NCBI RefSeq assembly: GCF_035046485.1
Contig: NC_085137.1
Location: 503,398,536 to 503,462,535, forward strand
Direction of reading: 5' to 3'
DNA length: 64,000 nucleotides
From: Aedes albopictus
Taxonomy: Eukaryota > Arthropoda > Insecta > Diptera > Culicidae
Shown here piece after piece: positions 55,074 through 64,000 of this stretch (position 1 is the first letter of the stretch; each line of letters opens with the position of its first letter). Below the pieces are notes generated by a model. The model ran no database searches, was not told where the DNA came from, and saw only the letters and a list, made by a program, of their open reading frames with translations. The translations under genes and the position numbers were made by a program.

Positions 55074-57056
55074 ATGGCAAATGAACTACGAAATCTAGTC
55101 AAACAAGAACGAAATAGTTTAAAAACTTTTGAAGCAGTGGAATGTTTTCTCGATAATTTTGACTCTAGTGTGCATAGTGTTGAAGTTGAAATTCGTTTGG
55201 AACGTCTTGAGGCTGCTTTCAGCGAATTTCATCGTGTTCGAAGACAAATTGAACTGATTACAGAAGATGTAGAAGAGGATGAAGAAAGTGAAATGGAGAA
55301 AACACTCAGTGAAACATCGCAGGCTCGGCTCAAGCAGAAGGAAGCAGAGAATGAGAAGGTCGTGCTGGATGTCGAGAACAATCATTGTCGTTTGAAAGCT
55401 GCATTGATGAGCCGATTATCGAAACAACCTTCAACTCAGCCCAACCTGCAGCAGCTAACGGCTCAAGGTACTTCAACTGGTCTGTCTCGTGTCAAGCTTC
55501 CGGAAATCCGTCTACCAACCTTCGGAGGACATCTCAAGGACTGGGTGACCTTTCGCGATACTTTTCGGAGTTTGATCCATAAAACCCACAGCTATCGGAA
55601 ATGGACAAATTCACGTATCTACGGTCATCGCTCAGTGGAGAAGCTCTTCAGGAGATCAATTCCGTGGAAATGTCAGACGATGCTGGAGAAGCGATATGAA
55701 AACAAGAAATTGATTGTTAAAGCCCATCTTGATGCCCTGTTTTCGATTGAGCCCATACGCAGAGAAGGATACGAGTTGCTCAGTCGTCTAATCAGCGATT
55801 TTGATAAACATCTTCTCATGTTGGATAAAGTTGGAGAAGACACAAATAACTGGAGTACCATTCTTGTCTACATGGTGTGCTCTCGTTTAGATTTCTCCAC
55901 GCTTCGAAATTGGGAAACACACCATAACTCAAAGGAAGTGCCCAAGTACAAGGACCTCATGCATTTCCTAAGAGATCAGTGCTCCGTGTTGCAGTCTGTG
56001 GCTCCAGCTAAGGCTATCGTCGTCCCTGAGAAGAAGGCAAAGTTCTCCGTTACCAACTCTGTTGTTCAACCAGCGTTCAAGTGCCCATTTTGTGGAGAAG
56101 GATTCCATTCTGCTTTCCGATGTCTGAAGTTCCTGAAACTGAAGGTTCCCGAGCGCAGCGAAGCAGTACGAAGAAGTTGGCTTTGCCTGAACTGCCTGTA
56201 TCCTGGACATCAGGCGCGTGTATGCAGTAGAGGAGCATGCCACCATTGCCAGCAGAAGCATCATTCCCTGCTGCACCCGGAACAGCAGCCACCAAGCGAA
56301 CATCGGAACAGATCCTCCGTCCCACAAGGGCAACCTAGACCCTCAGCAGTCAATCAGCAACAACCACAGACACAGTTACCAAACCAGAACCAACCTGCAC
56401 AAGCTCACACTACACAGCAACCCACACGCACACCTTCCGCATCACACTCGCAATCCACCGCACAACCATCCACCTCACATCAATCAAGTACCAATCAGAA
56501 CACTGTAGCCCTGCCGACAAACACACAGTTTTCTACGCAAGATATTCTATTATCAACTGCTCTTGTCTGCGTACAGGACAGTTACGGCAATTCGCGACTA
56601 GCCCGCGCGTTGCTAGATTCGTGTTCGCAGTTTTGCTTTATGACAACACAGTTCTCTAGCAAACTGAACCTACAAAGTTCGGCTGAACATATGTCGGTTC
56701 AAGGCATCGGTGGTTCTGTAACCGTAGCACGGAAGTCGGTGAAAGCGACAGTCCTCCCTCGAATTTCGGATTTGTCACCATTCCACGAGGAGATGACTTT
56801 CTACGTCTTACCCGAACTGACTGCAACCTTACCAGCACGGAAGATTAACGTCGTCAACTGGAATTTCCCGAGCAACATCACATTCGCCGATCCGCAGTTT
56901 CACGAGCCAGGTCGTATAGATCTAATCATTGGAGCAGAACATTATCTGGATCTGCTCACCGACGGTCGGGAGAAAATTGTGGATGGAGGCCCTACGCTGC
57001 AGAACACAGTTTTCGGATGGATAGTGTCTGGTCGAGCAATCGATCATTCGTTATAA
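55074..57056 (+). CDS. BEL/Pao retrotransposon Gag-protease polyprotein, truncated
   Basis: 660 codons. There is an N-terminal acidic coiled region (residues about 1-120), then a DUF1759-like capsid region (KLPEIRLPTFGGHLKDW ... NKKLIVKAHLDALFSIEPI). Two CCHC knuckles follow, CPFCGEGFHSAFRC and CLNCLYPGHQARVC, then a His/Cys stretch, a Gln/Pro/Thr-rich linker (about 400-480) and a DUF1758-type aspartic protease beginning ARALLDSCSQFCF. It ends FGWIVSGRAIDHSL. The segment 55597-55690 reads as out-of-frame sequence between two compensating indels, so the capsid core is damaged although the frame stays open. The protease has DSC where D-S/T-G is expected. The reverse transcriptase, RNase H and integrase are missing. 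Confidence 0.9.
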   Translation: MANELRNLVKQERNSLKTFEAVECFLDNFDSSVHSVEVEIRLERLEAAFSEFHRVRRQIELITEDVEEDEESEMEKTLSETSQARLKQKEAENEKVVLDVENNHCRLKAALMSRLSKQPSTQPNLQQLTAQGTSTGLSRVKLPEIRLPTFGGHLKDWVTFRDTFRSLIHKTHSYRKWTNSRIYGHRSVEKLFRRSIPWKCQTMLEKRYENKKLIVKAHLDALFSIEPIRREGYELLSRLISDFDKHLLMLDKVGEDTNNWSTILVYMVCSRLDFSTLRNWETHHNSKEVPKYKDLMHFLRDQCSVLQSVAPAKAIVVPEKKAKFSVTNSVVQPAFKCPFCGEGFHSAFRCLKFLKLKVPERSEAVRRSWLCLNCLYPGHQARVCSRGACHHCQQKHHSLLHPEQQPPSEHRNRSSVPQGQPRPSAVNQQQPQTQLPNQNQPAQAHTTQQPTRTPSASHSQSTAQPSTSHQSSTNQNTVALPTNTQFSTQDILLSTALVCVQDSYGNSRLARALLDSCSQFCFMTTQFSSKLNLQSSAEHMSVQGIGGSVTVARKSVKATVLPRISDLSPFHEEMTFYVLPELTATLPARKINVVNWNFPSNITFADPQFHEPGRIDLIIGAEHYLDLLTDGREKIVDGGPTLQNTVFGWIVSGRAIDHSL

Positions 57057-57330
57057 TTTAAAAAGAATCCGAGCAAAGAGCGTCGCTTGTCGTCACTTTC
57101 TTGTGGAATGTCTTCAGAAGTTTTTTTTGCTTTCAGAAGGTATTCCTGGAAAATGTTCCAGAAATTTCACCCAAGATTTCTTCCGGGATTTCTCCAGGGG
57201 TTCGCTTAAAGATTACTTCAGAAATTCGTTCCAAGATTCCTACAGAAGCTTCTTCTGAAATTCCATGTTCCTTATGGGATTTCTTCAGGATTTTTTTTCT
57301 GATATCCTTCCTACAAGAACTTCTTTCAAT
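57057..57330. repeat. BEL/Pao breakpoint and 12-bp minisatellite
   Basis: From about 57100 the sequence is the forward-oriented GGAATT/CAGAAATTTC minisatellite, so the retroelement ends in repeat DNA. Confidence 0.65.
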
Positions 57331-57332
57331 AT

Positions 57333-57365
57333 TCTAGTCCAGTCTAGTCTAGTCTAGTCTAGTCT
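57333..57365. repeat. (TCTAG)n microsatellite
   Basis: About six copies of AGTCT. Confidence 0.95.
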
Positions 57366-57421
57366 AAACATACATGTGTGCACAGCCATTCATTGAAAGA
57401 ATCCTGGAAAATGATGGAATC

Positions 57422-57576
57422 CCCAGTCAACCAGTGATCGTATAAGATGTTGCATAGGATGTTAAAGTGGAGGCGATATGCGTACATTTTACATGCTCCT
57501 AAATGGAGGCATGCACGCATATGGCCTTCACTTTATCATCTTATGCAACATCCTATACGATTACTGGTTGTCTGGG
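57422..57576. mobile_element. foldback MITE with CCCAG-CAACCAGT ends
   Basis: Left CCCAGTCAACCAGTGATCGT and inverted right CCCAGACAACCAGTAATCGT; the arms run on through GATGTTGCATA. About 155 bp. Confidence 0.85.
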
Positions 57577-57938
57577 TCGACTAGTTCCGTCATTTTTCTT
57601 GTCATTATTAATCCTTGCAGCACATCTGTGATGTATAACAAACATTAAAGCAGCCAGGCCTACTGTGCAGCGTTGTTAATGTTATTGAAACCAAAGAACG
57701 GGGACATTTCGTACCCTAGGATAGGATGCGTCACGTAGTCAGCCGATTTGAGACCATTTTGCTGTTAAACGGAGACCAGTCGCTGATTGGTCGAAATTGA
57801 TGCCCGTTTGCTGCGATCAGATCGCTTTGTTATTGGTTTGGCCGTGTTGCTAGTTTGTCGGTTTAGCATGTGATACAAAGCTCGTACCAACCGTTCCGTA
57901 TACGAAGCATGAATATGAAATATTAATGGTGGGAGTGA
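57577..57938. other. intronic sequence, nothing recognised
   Basis: No frame or repeat was identified. Confidence 0.5.
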
Positions 57939-58006
57939 ACTGCCTATGATCGCATATCAGTCCCATATTTGCTGGGTTTCCTATTCATATGGGCGATCAT
58001 AGGCAG
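57939..58006. mobile_element. short MITE, ACTGCCTATG family, copy 2
   Basis: ACTGCCTATGATCGC at the left and its exact inverse at the right, with a middle containing ATCAGTCCCAT as in 30441-30518. Confidence 0.8.
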
Positions 58007-58139
58007 TGAAGTTGCTATGAAGCTTAATGTCACTCCTTGGTCCTTGGAATCCTGGGATGGGACACAGGTATTTACCCCTTCCTGGCCCTCGCTCTCTGAA
58101 ACGAAAAGAAAATACTTATCCCTCCCCCTTAATACAGGA

Positions 58140-58325
58140 ACAAGAACTTCTTTCAGTATTCCTCCAAAAATTTCTCCGGGATTCTTTCAGGAGTTACTTC
58201 TGGGATTGCTTCAAGAATTCCTTCCGGGATTCCTACGGTAATTTCGCCGGGAATTACTTCCAGGATTGTTTCAGAATCTGCTTCTGATATTTCTTTAGGA
58301 ACTTTTTCCTGGATTCCTCCAAGAA
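58140..58325. repeat. 12-bp minisatellite, short block
   Basis: GGGATTCTTTCAGGAGTTAC-like forward units. Confidence 0.65.
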
Positions 58326-58582
58326 AACAAAATAAAAATTACATTTGTTTGATGTTTACATCTTGAGATTTGTGTAATCTAAGAGCTGATGCAATATTGA
58401 ACTGGGATTACAAGTCCTTTGTTGTTGGAAATAAAATTTCATTATTTCTCACAATTGTTTTCATACATTTGTTAAAATAGGTTTTATTAGTGTGTTATTG
58501 CGTTTCGTTTACGTTTTACCTAACGAGTTACTAGGCAAATATCATTAACATATTCTTCTCGTTCTCCTCCCCGCTATTCCAG

Positions 58583-58762
58583 GTCCTCCAGCGAATCGAC
58601 GACGTCCAGTTAATGTGCGACAAGCGAGTGACCGTGCTCAAGAAGCTCACCCTGAAACCACCACGTCCAGTGCAAACCGTAACACCGGAGCCGGCAGTCC
58701 CGTTGCAACCCCCCGGAGGAGCACCTCATCCCATCTTTCGAACCCGCCGCTCGTACAACAAG
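58583..58762 (+). CDS. MCF2L: DBS/MCF2L-like Rho GEF, exon: end of spectrin region and Pro-rich linker
   Basis: Acceptor CCCGCTATTCCAG and donor GTAAGT at 58763; 60 codons, phase 0 at both ends. It reads VLQRIDDVQLMCDKRVTVLK, KLTLKPPRPVQTVTPEPAV, PLQPPGGAPHPIFRTRRSYNK. In vertebrate DBS the equivalent stretch is a helix with HRRQASLKKLA followed by RPVQPVAPRPE and then the DH domain. The DH-PH exons should therefore follow beyond the window, since none is seen between 58763 and 64000. Confidence 0.93.
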
Positions 58763-58806
58763 GTAAGTAAGTGTGTTCTTCGACATTTTCAAAATACCAT
58801 TAGGGA

Positions 58807-58963
58807 ATCGCGCCACTTGGGCGGTGGCTTCTATATTCGTCTGTTTTCCACTATAAGTCAGTCAAATTTGAACCAATTGACATAACTTTTGGAATGTGGT
58901 GAGATAGGTATATTATCTACCCGTGTACAACATTTCAAGAAGCCACCGCCCAAGTGGCGCGAT
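58807..58963. mobile_element. 157-bp foldback MITE
   Basis: ATCGCGCCACTTGGGCGGTG at the left is repeated inverted at the right with a perfect arm of about 25 bases (through GGCTTCT). TACCAT occurs on both sides, but the exact border is unclear. It begins 44 bases after the exon. Confidence 0.8.
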
Positions 58964-60237
58964 ACCATACCTCGTTCCGAAAATGTATCAGAGCCAGTAG
59001 CAACGAACGGTTGTTATGCAAGTACCTACCTACCAACCAAGTGACTGAAACGGCAAATTAAATGTGCCCCCAAAACGACGAACCCTAAATTTTGCGAAAT
59101 CGACCAAAAAACCGTTGCGCGGTTGGCCTTGGCCAACGTCGACGACGACGATTAGCTGCTCCGAAAAAACAACACTTGGGTGAATGCAGAAAGTCAAGCT
59201 GTGAAAAGGTAATTTCCCTTCCAACAACCAACGAACGCCGCGCTGCGGCGTGTGGTTTTCAATTTGCGAAAATGCTTCACGACGCGCTCTGGCTGGGAAT
59301 GTAGAGTGGCTAGAGAGGGGAGATTGGGGTCAAATGACTTTCACGCAGTGTTAGCTTTAGGTATATTTGGATTCTGTTTTGTCACAGACAAACACTTTCG
59401 AGATTATGTCATTATCCGAGCTAGTTGGGACTTGGGACAAAGTATAATTCCCGATTTGTCGTTTGTTTTGTGTTTCTTTTATGCGATATCAGATATTTTT
59501 AGCTTATTTTACCCCACATTCCCCGCAGCTCCACGCGAGTAAAAGCAACATCTGATTGAATTGCTGTTGCTGCTTCTGCCTACTAGGTATAGTGCTGCCT
59601 GGACCGTTTAGTGGCCGTTGTTGATGTCAGTCAGGTTGTTCGAAAAATGCAGAGAGGTAATTTTTTATGCCATGCAGTTTTATCATTCCCACATTACGGC
59701 ACGGCAAACAGCGTCGTCGACAACGTCCACCGCTCGGTGACTAGCAGAAACACGTAGGATGATAGTAGATGATAATGTGCAATCTCTGGGTGGTGATGGA
59801 CAATTGGGGATAAGAATTGAAGGCGAACAGCGCCGAATCTCCCACAAGAGTCGAAACAGCAGCGAAACAGTTGTTGTTTTAGAAAGTGGTCTGGCAATGT
59901 TACACGATGGATCCATCCATATCACCTACATACATGTTGCGGCATTTTTGAGTATGAGTATGAGAAGCGATGTTTTATTGCTCGTTGTAGGAGCATAATG
60001 ACATATGAGGAGGAGTTGCATAAGCCATGCTGGTTTCGAACATATTTCATCTTGCGTGGGGAAAATGTCTGGATAATTTATGATGATGTATTGGGCTATA
60101 CAAGTTTTTGAAAGATGACATATGTTTTTAACGGGTACTTTGTTTTGACTGAGGTATAGATTTTTATCTATTGATATCATAACAAGTATCTAATAATGTT
60201 ACAGCCTATAATTCACATACATGGACCATTGTAGTCT
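58964..60237. other. intronic sequence, nothing recognised
   Basis: Mostly non-repetitive, with moderately GC-rich parts near 59060-59330 and 59690-59860. Open frames occur on both strands without splice sites or family resemblance. Confidence 0.45.
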
Positions 60238-60500
60238 TCTTTTTCTTGTCGCGTCGTCTCAACTGGGACAAAGCTTGCTCTTCAGCTAAGCGCTTCAACA
60301 GTTGAAAACTGAGATCTTCCTCTGCCAATAACCAAACACGATGTGTCGATATGCAACGTGTAGAAGACACGATGTTACTCTATGTCCAAAGAAGTCAAAG
60401 AAATTTTCATTACGAATAGTTCTTGGGCCGACCGAGAAAAAAAAACCCGTCACTTTGAGCATGGCCATAGTGATACCCACGTCTTTACGTCTGTGGTTAT
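60238..60500 (-). mobile_element. old Feilai-like SINE copy
   Basis: It aligns with 38320-38584 and 42237-42519 (for example CTGGGACAAAGC and CTTCCTCTGCCAAT on the plus strand) but with many substitutions and a degraded B box. Confidence 0.8.
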
Positions 60501-61249
60501 TGTAGGGATTATAAGGGATAATAAATATAGATTAAGAGTATAATCCTGTTCTAGGAACTACGGCATAAGAAAATGCATGAAGGAGTACCCGCATAACCAT
60601 GAACAGTACTAGTACTGTTTCCCATAGCATCCGCAACAGCTTGAAACAATATCTGAACCATTTCGTATAGCACCCGAACGAACAATAAACCAACTCCACC
60701 ACAAACTGTTTTGACAGTGTGGTAAACGGTAATTGGGGAAAATACAATATGTGGAATAGGCGGTTAAGTTCAGTTACCATAAAAAATCGTCGATTTTCTC
60801 GAACAAAATTTCACGCGTACAGTTTGTCAAACGGTGGACATACTATCAATTTTTCTTCCCAATTAATTGTAAGACAAACGGCTCGAAAACAGTTTGACCA
60901 TAAAATTGAAATGAAACCGAATAATGTATGTGTAACTGTGTACTTATGATGCTTTATGGTATTCAAACTCTATAGCATACTGTTCCATCGCCGTTAAATC
61001 ATTAAAAAAATAATGTAATGAAGGTAATAAAAATGAATAAAATAAAAATACTTTACTTCAGCAGTAAGGGAAATGCAAGTAAATCGTGTTATGTAAGGTA
61101 AAAACATAAATGTTTAAAGATCATAAATACAGCTGGATATTAACCCACCGGTCTTATTTTGATCTTTCCGCATTATTTTACCATTATTACATTTTATGAT
61201 CTGCTAACATTTCTCCAACTACTGGCGTAGAGTACCTTCACCTAAAATT

Positions 61250-62727
61250 AATTCAAATTAATAGTGTTTTTATTTAATAAATTTGTGTGTTGTGTCGGCT
61301 GCCGTTCGGCTTGTTGATTTATCTGCTCTCCGAAATTTGTTCTATTTTTAATTGAAATTGTCCTGTAAAATCGTCTAAGTCATTTTGTTAAAAGTGTATT
61401 CGCCAGTAAATAGATTGTGCAATACCAGAACTTTCAATCGATTACCGCTCTTTGTTAAAACCTTTGATTAAGGTGAAACATCAAGAAAGCCCATTGCAAT
61501 TTTGCATACAAACTTTAGAGGCACAAATCTGACGAACAAAGCATCAAACCAAGTCGCACTTGATTATCCTGGCTTTGCTCACTTGCAAAAAGAGGCAGCT
61601 TTTCAAAATCGACCGCATTTGTTTACGAATTTTTAAGATTTGTGCTTTTGAAAACGTGAGTAGGGGTGCAAGTCGGCCATTGTGGCAACCATATTGGTAC
61701 TCTCTGAAGTTTCTCCTTAAACTGTGCGTCGAAATAATGGAATGCAAAAAATGCCTTCACGACATCGTAACGCGAGAGCAACCGTTCATCTATTGTAATG
61801 GCTCGTGTTCTCGAGTATATCACGCGGCATGTGTTGGACTGAACGATGACGAGCTTGCCGTTGTGTCACCGCCAAAGAGGAACAGTTTTTGGCTCTGCGA
61901 TGATTGTTTTTCCGGATTTCTACAGTGGAGAGAGGATCAGAAAGCATCTACCGAACCGAACCAAAACGAATCAAAGTGTGCGTTGCAACGCGACGTGGAT
62001 GAGCTCAAATCTAAAGTGGAAGCAATAATGTCTGTTCTTGGTTCAAGTACTACATGCCATTCGGATAATACTTCTGATATGCGACATTCAACTCCTCGTT
62101 CATCGCCGCAACGGAAAACGATCTCGCACACTGCAATGTCACATGTACCCGATGTTACACGATCACCACAGTCGGCCTCATCTTTAAATACCTCTGATGA
62201 TAGTTTCGCCTTATTGTTGACAAATATCGATGCCAGTGTATCTGAGACAGACGTTCAACGATTGGTTTCTCGATGTTTGGGTGCCTGCGACGGTGATTGT
62301 AGAAATGTACGAAAATTGGTTCCGCGATGGGTCGATTACGATAATTTGGATTATGTTTCATTCAAAGTAGTTCTAAGCAAAAAATGGAAACCTTCCGCTA
62401 TGACATCGTCCACTTGGCCAAAAAATGTTAAGTTTCGAGAGTTCGTTAGAAAACAATGCACATGGAAACCCGATATCATGTAAATTTGATGTACTATATG
62501 TAAATGTTAAAAACGAATGTTGTTTGCTTATATTTTTTGTTTGTAATATGTAAGATAAGGCCGTTTGATGATGATATATGTGAGATTCTGTTATGTGTTA
62601 TTGGTTTAGTATTTAGTACCTACTGTCTTTGTTGTATTGGATCTTAGAATAAGTATATTCAATTAGACTGAATAATGTCCGTTGAATTAATTAAATAAAT
62701 ACAAATAAATACAAATAATAAATGGGA
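61250..62727 (+). mobile_element. ORF1-only LINE-like retroposon (HAL1-type), nested in TIR element B
   Basis: Element A and element B align again just past this segment (TTGGAGAAATG at 9107 and, inverted, near 61215), which marks it as an insertion. It ends in ATAAATACAAATAAATACAA, a LINE-like 3' repeat tail, and contains a single ORF1-like frame but no reverse transcriptase. The 5' border and target duplication could not be fixed. Confidence 0.5.
61737..62483 (+). CDS. PHD-finger ORF1-like protein
   Basis: 248 codons from ATG 61737 (MECKKCLHDI...); the frame is open upstream to 61560, but the upstream part looks non-coding. Residues 3-60 form a Cys4-His-Cys3 PHD finger: C3, C6, C20, C24, H29, C32 and a final CDDC preceded by FWL. 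A coiled helix (VDELKSKVEAIMSVLG) and a Ser/Thr-rich linker follow. The last 90 residues hold ALLLTNIDASVSETDVQRLV ... LDYVSFKVVLSKKWK and TWPKNVKFREFV, which resemble the RRM-like C-terminal domain of LINE ORF1 proteins carrying PHD fingers. Such proteins bind the element RNA. A domesticated or solo copy is possible, because the frame is intact. Confidence 0.7.
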   Translation: MECKKCLHDIVTREQPFIYCNGSCSRVYHAACVGLNDDELAVVSPPKRNSFWLCDDCFSGFLQWREDQKASTEPNQNESKCALQRDVDELKSKVEAIMSVLGSSTTCHSDNTSDMRHSTPRSSPQRKTISHTAMSHVPDVTRSPQSASSLNTSDDSFALLLTNIDASVSETDVQRLVSRCLGACDGDCRNVRKLVPRWVDYDNLDYVSFKVVLSKKWKPSAMTSSTWPKNVKFREFVRKQCTWKPDIM

Positions 62728-62916
62728 AATAAGCTTGTTTTAGTCCCAGTTACCCTACAGTTAATTATGATCTTCACAGTTCTCCAAATTCATCTTTCGT
62801 AATCGTATTTCTGTTGAACAATGAGTTTCTTCATATTCATCCTTAGCTTGCGGATACATATTTAAACACATGATCTCCTCGTTCTTGATGGCATCGATTG
62901 TCTAGGATAACAGTTT

Positions 62917-63269
62917 TCACTTTGCTCTATTGTCCATCTTTCCTGGGTCCTTTTTCGTGTAGAGCGTCCGGTGGTCATCTGGAACCTTTATGTCGTTCCG
63001 GACGAAAACTGATCCGTGCCCGGGGTAGAATTTGTAAACGCAGAAGTAGCATGATTCCGGACCGTTTTCTGTCGGAACGGCAAGATTAAATCTTATAATA
63101 ATATAAAAACTACAAGTTAATCAAATCCGCTTACCAATTCTTGTTGCTGGAGGAGGTAACAGCGGCACCTATTGTGGCGGATACTCTAGCAGCCGGCCCA
63201 CCGCCCTGTCCACTTCGTGTGTGTTGGGTGGAAGCAGAGACCGGATATTGTTGGGAAGAACAACTTCGT
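62917..63269 (-). pseudogene. decayed two-exon coding cargo of TIR element B
   Basis: Minus strand: acceptor TTATTCCACAG, exon 63269-63135 (135 bases), donor GGTAAGC, an intron of 66 bases ending CGTTCCGACAG, then exon 63068-62917. One frame passes through both. Exon one reads EVVLPNNIRSLLPPNTHEV and DRAVGRLLEYPPQ, an internal TAG, then VPLLPPPATRI; its leftover G joins AA of exon two to give E. Exon two reads NGPESCYFCVYKFYPGHG, VFVRNDIKVPDDHRTLYTK and ends at TGA. The single stop inside an otherwise coherent spliced frame, together with raised GC, suggests once-coding sequence. I do not recognise the protein. Confidence 0.45.
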
Positions 63270-63785
63270 CTGTGGAATAATTGCGCAACGCGTATTTAAA
63301 TTTAATAAAGGTCGATTTCACACCATATTTTACAACAATATTTACCGAGAGCGAGGAACTTTGACTTGAAAAAACGTAAACCCGATGTGACGATTTGTTT
63401 TGGCAGACAGCGCGAAGCGAAGTGAAGTCGGTTACATATACTCATACATGTAACAGTTTGACAAATTGTTGGGCACTCGTAAAATATGGTTAAATGCAAG
63501 TGTGTAAGTGTGTTTCGCAAATATAAAACAAACCATTTGTCATAATGTGATTGCATATTGCCACCATTTCTCACAAGTGTCTATCCTTATATGATTCAAC
63601 AATGTGTTAACACTATAACATATTGTCACAGTTTGCTATGGATGATTGATACTGTTTTTAATAATAAAACATGTTAGTCTTCATATTGTTCAGCATTATG
63701 ACAACTGTTTGAGATAAGCTAACACTAACAGATAGGACACATTTACTGTTTGGAATGTGAGACATATTGTATATTTCTATGCGGG

Positions 63786-64000
63786 TAGAGATGAGAATTG
63801 TAAAGACCGTCGTTATAGAGAAAAGTTGAATCATAGTAGGCGTCTAATGAGGATTCAAATATGAGCGTCAGTTTGTTGGTTAGCTTTCGCGAAAATGAAC
63901 GTGTTTAAAAGAAAAAATGTTTTGAATTGAAAATTAAATCATTCACAAAAACGATCCAAGAATATTCCGATCACTACAGGGCCATAACCATAGGAATCTA
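63786..64000. other. intronic sequence after element B
   Basis: Nothing recognised. The DH-PH exons of the Rho GEF gene are not reached. Confidence 0.5.

Larger units (their letters stand above)
28577..58582 (+). other. 30-kb intron of the Rho GEF gene
   Basis: From donor GTGAGT (28577) to acceptor CCCGCTATTCCAG (58582). It hosts most of the mobile elements in this window, a candidate nested gene on the opposite strand (37022-37294) and a GC-rich unique block at 49.2-50.7 kb. Confidence 0.9.
60588..63785 (-). mobile_element. CCCGCATA-TIR element B carrying spliced gene-like cargo and a nested retroposon
   Basis: Ends CCCGCATAACC and CTATGCGGG, flanked by TA at 60586-60587 and 63786-63787. 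Read on the minus strand, its first 350 bases match the first 350 of element A (8025-9640), and its last 450 match the last 450 of A. The middle does not match A. It contains three exon-like blocks: 63346 and upstream, 63135-63269 and 62917-63068. A plus-strand ORF1-type insertion occupies about 61250-62727; without it the element would be about 1.7 kb, close to A. Confidence 0.75.

Noticed and set aside
1..64000. CRISPR array or bacterial operon structure
   Set aside because: The tandem repeats lack spacers of the right size. Introns, SINEs and LINEs show that this is animal nuclear DNA.

Overview
This is a stretch of nuclear DNA from a culicine mosquito, most likely an Aedes. Four things point that way: a very repeat-rich, AT-leaning intron landscape; an RTE-clade retrotransposon of the JAM type; several tRNA-derived SINE families (Feilai-like among them); and long runs of a 12-bp GGAATTCCTCC minisatellite. 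Almost all of the window lies inside one plus-strand host gene.

That gene is a Rho-family guanine nucleotide exchange factor of the DBS/MCF2L type. Six internal exons are visible: 5486-5950, 17286-17872, 17930-18045, 27755-28193, 28367-28576 and 58583-58762. All have GT-AG borders and mutually compatible phases. In order they encode a low-complexity Gly/His/Gln/Ser-rich leader, a complete Sec14 (CRAL-TRIO-like) domain, a spectrin-repeat coiled region and the Pro-rich linker that precedes the catalytic DH-PH module. The first exons and the DH-PH exons lie outside the window. The introns are about 11.3, 0.06, 9.7, 0.17 and 30 kb.

Intron contents from left to right. At 1-5.3 kb there is a nearly intact RTE reverse transcriptase on the minus strand, a SINE, a deleted RTE copy and a MITE. 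At 6.9-10.5 kb a second identical MITE is followed by a large foldback element that carries a probable solo LTR and a 1.6-kb TIR element with gene-like cargo. From 11 to 17 kb there is a SINE and then the 12-bp minisatellite. From 19 to 26 kb there are degenerate purine-rich satellites, SINEs and a foldback element with a perfect 8-bp target-site duplication. At 30.7-31.6 kb is an array of about 120 copies of a 7-bp unit. At 35.7-36.8 kb two CACAGA-ended elements sit tandemly and share one 7-bp target duplication. At 37 kb is a small unrecognised minus-strand gene. From 38 to 48 kb there are nested foldbacks, SINEs, a CR1-like LINE broken by a hAT-type foldback, and Harbinger- and pogo-like MITEs. 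At 49.2-50.7 kb is an unusually GC-rich, apparently unique intronic block. At 54-57.1 kb is a truncated BEL/Pao element (5' LTR, gag-protease only). At 60.6-63.8 kb is a second member of the TIR family seen at 8.0-9.6 kb; it contains decayed spliced exons and a nested ORF1-only retroposon with a PHD finger.

The most interesting observation is this last family (ends CCCGCATA...TATGCGGG). Its two members share their ends but carry different GC-rich, intron-containing interiors, as expected of gene-capturing (Pack-type) DNA transposons. The second is a family with 7-bp target duplications and CACAGA termini, represented by four insertions. All product names rest on reading translated sequence and motifs by eye; no database search was possible.
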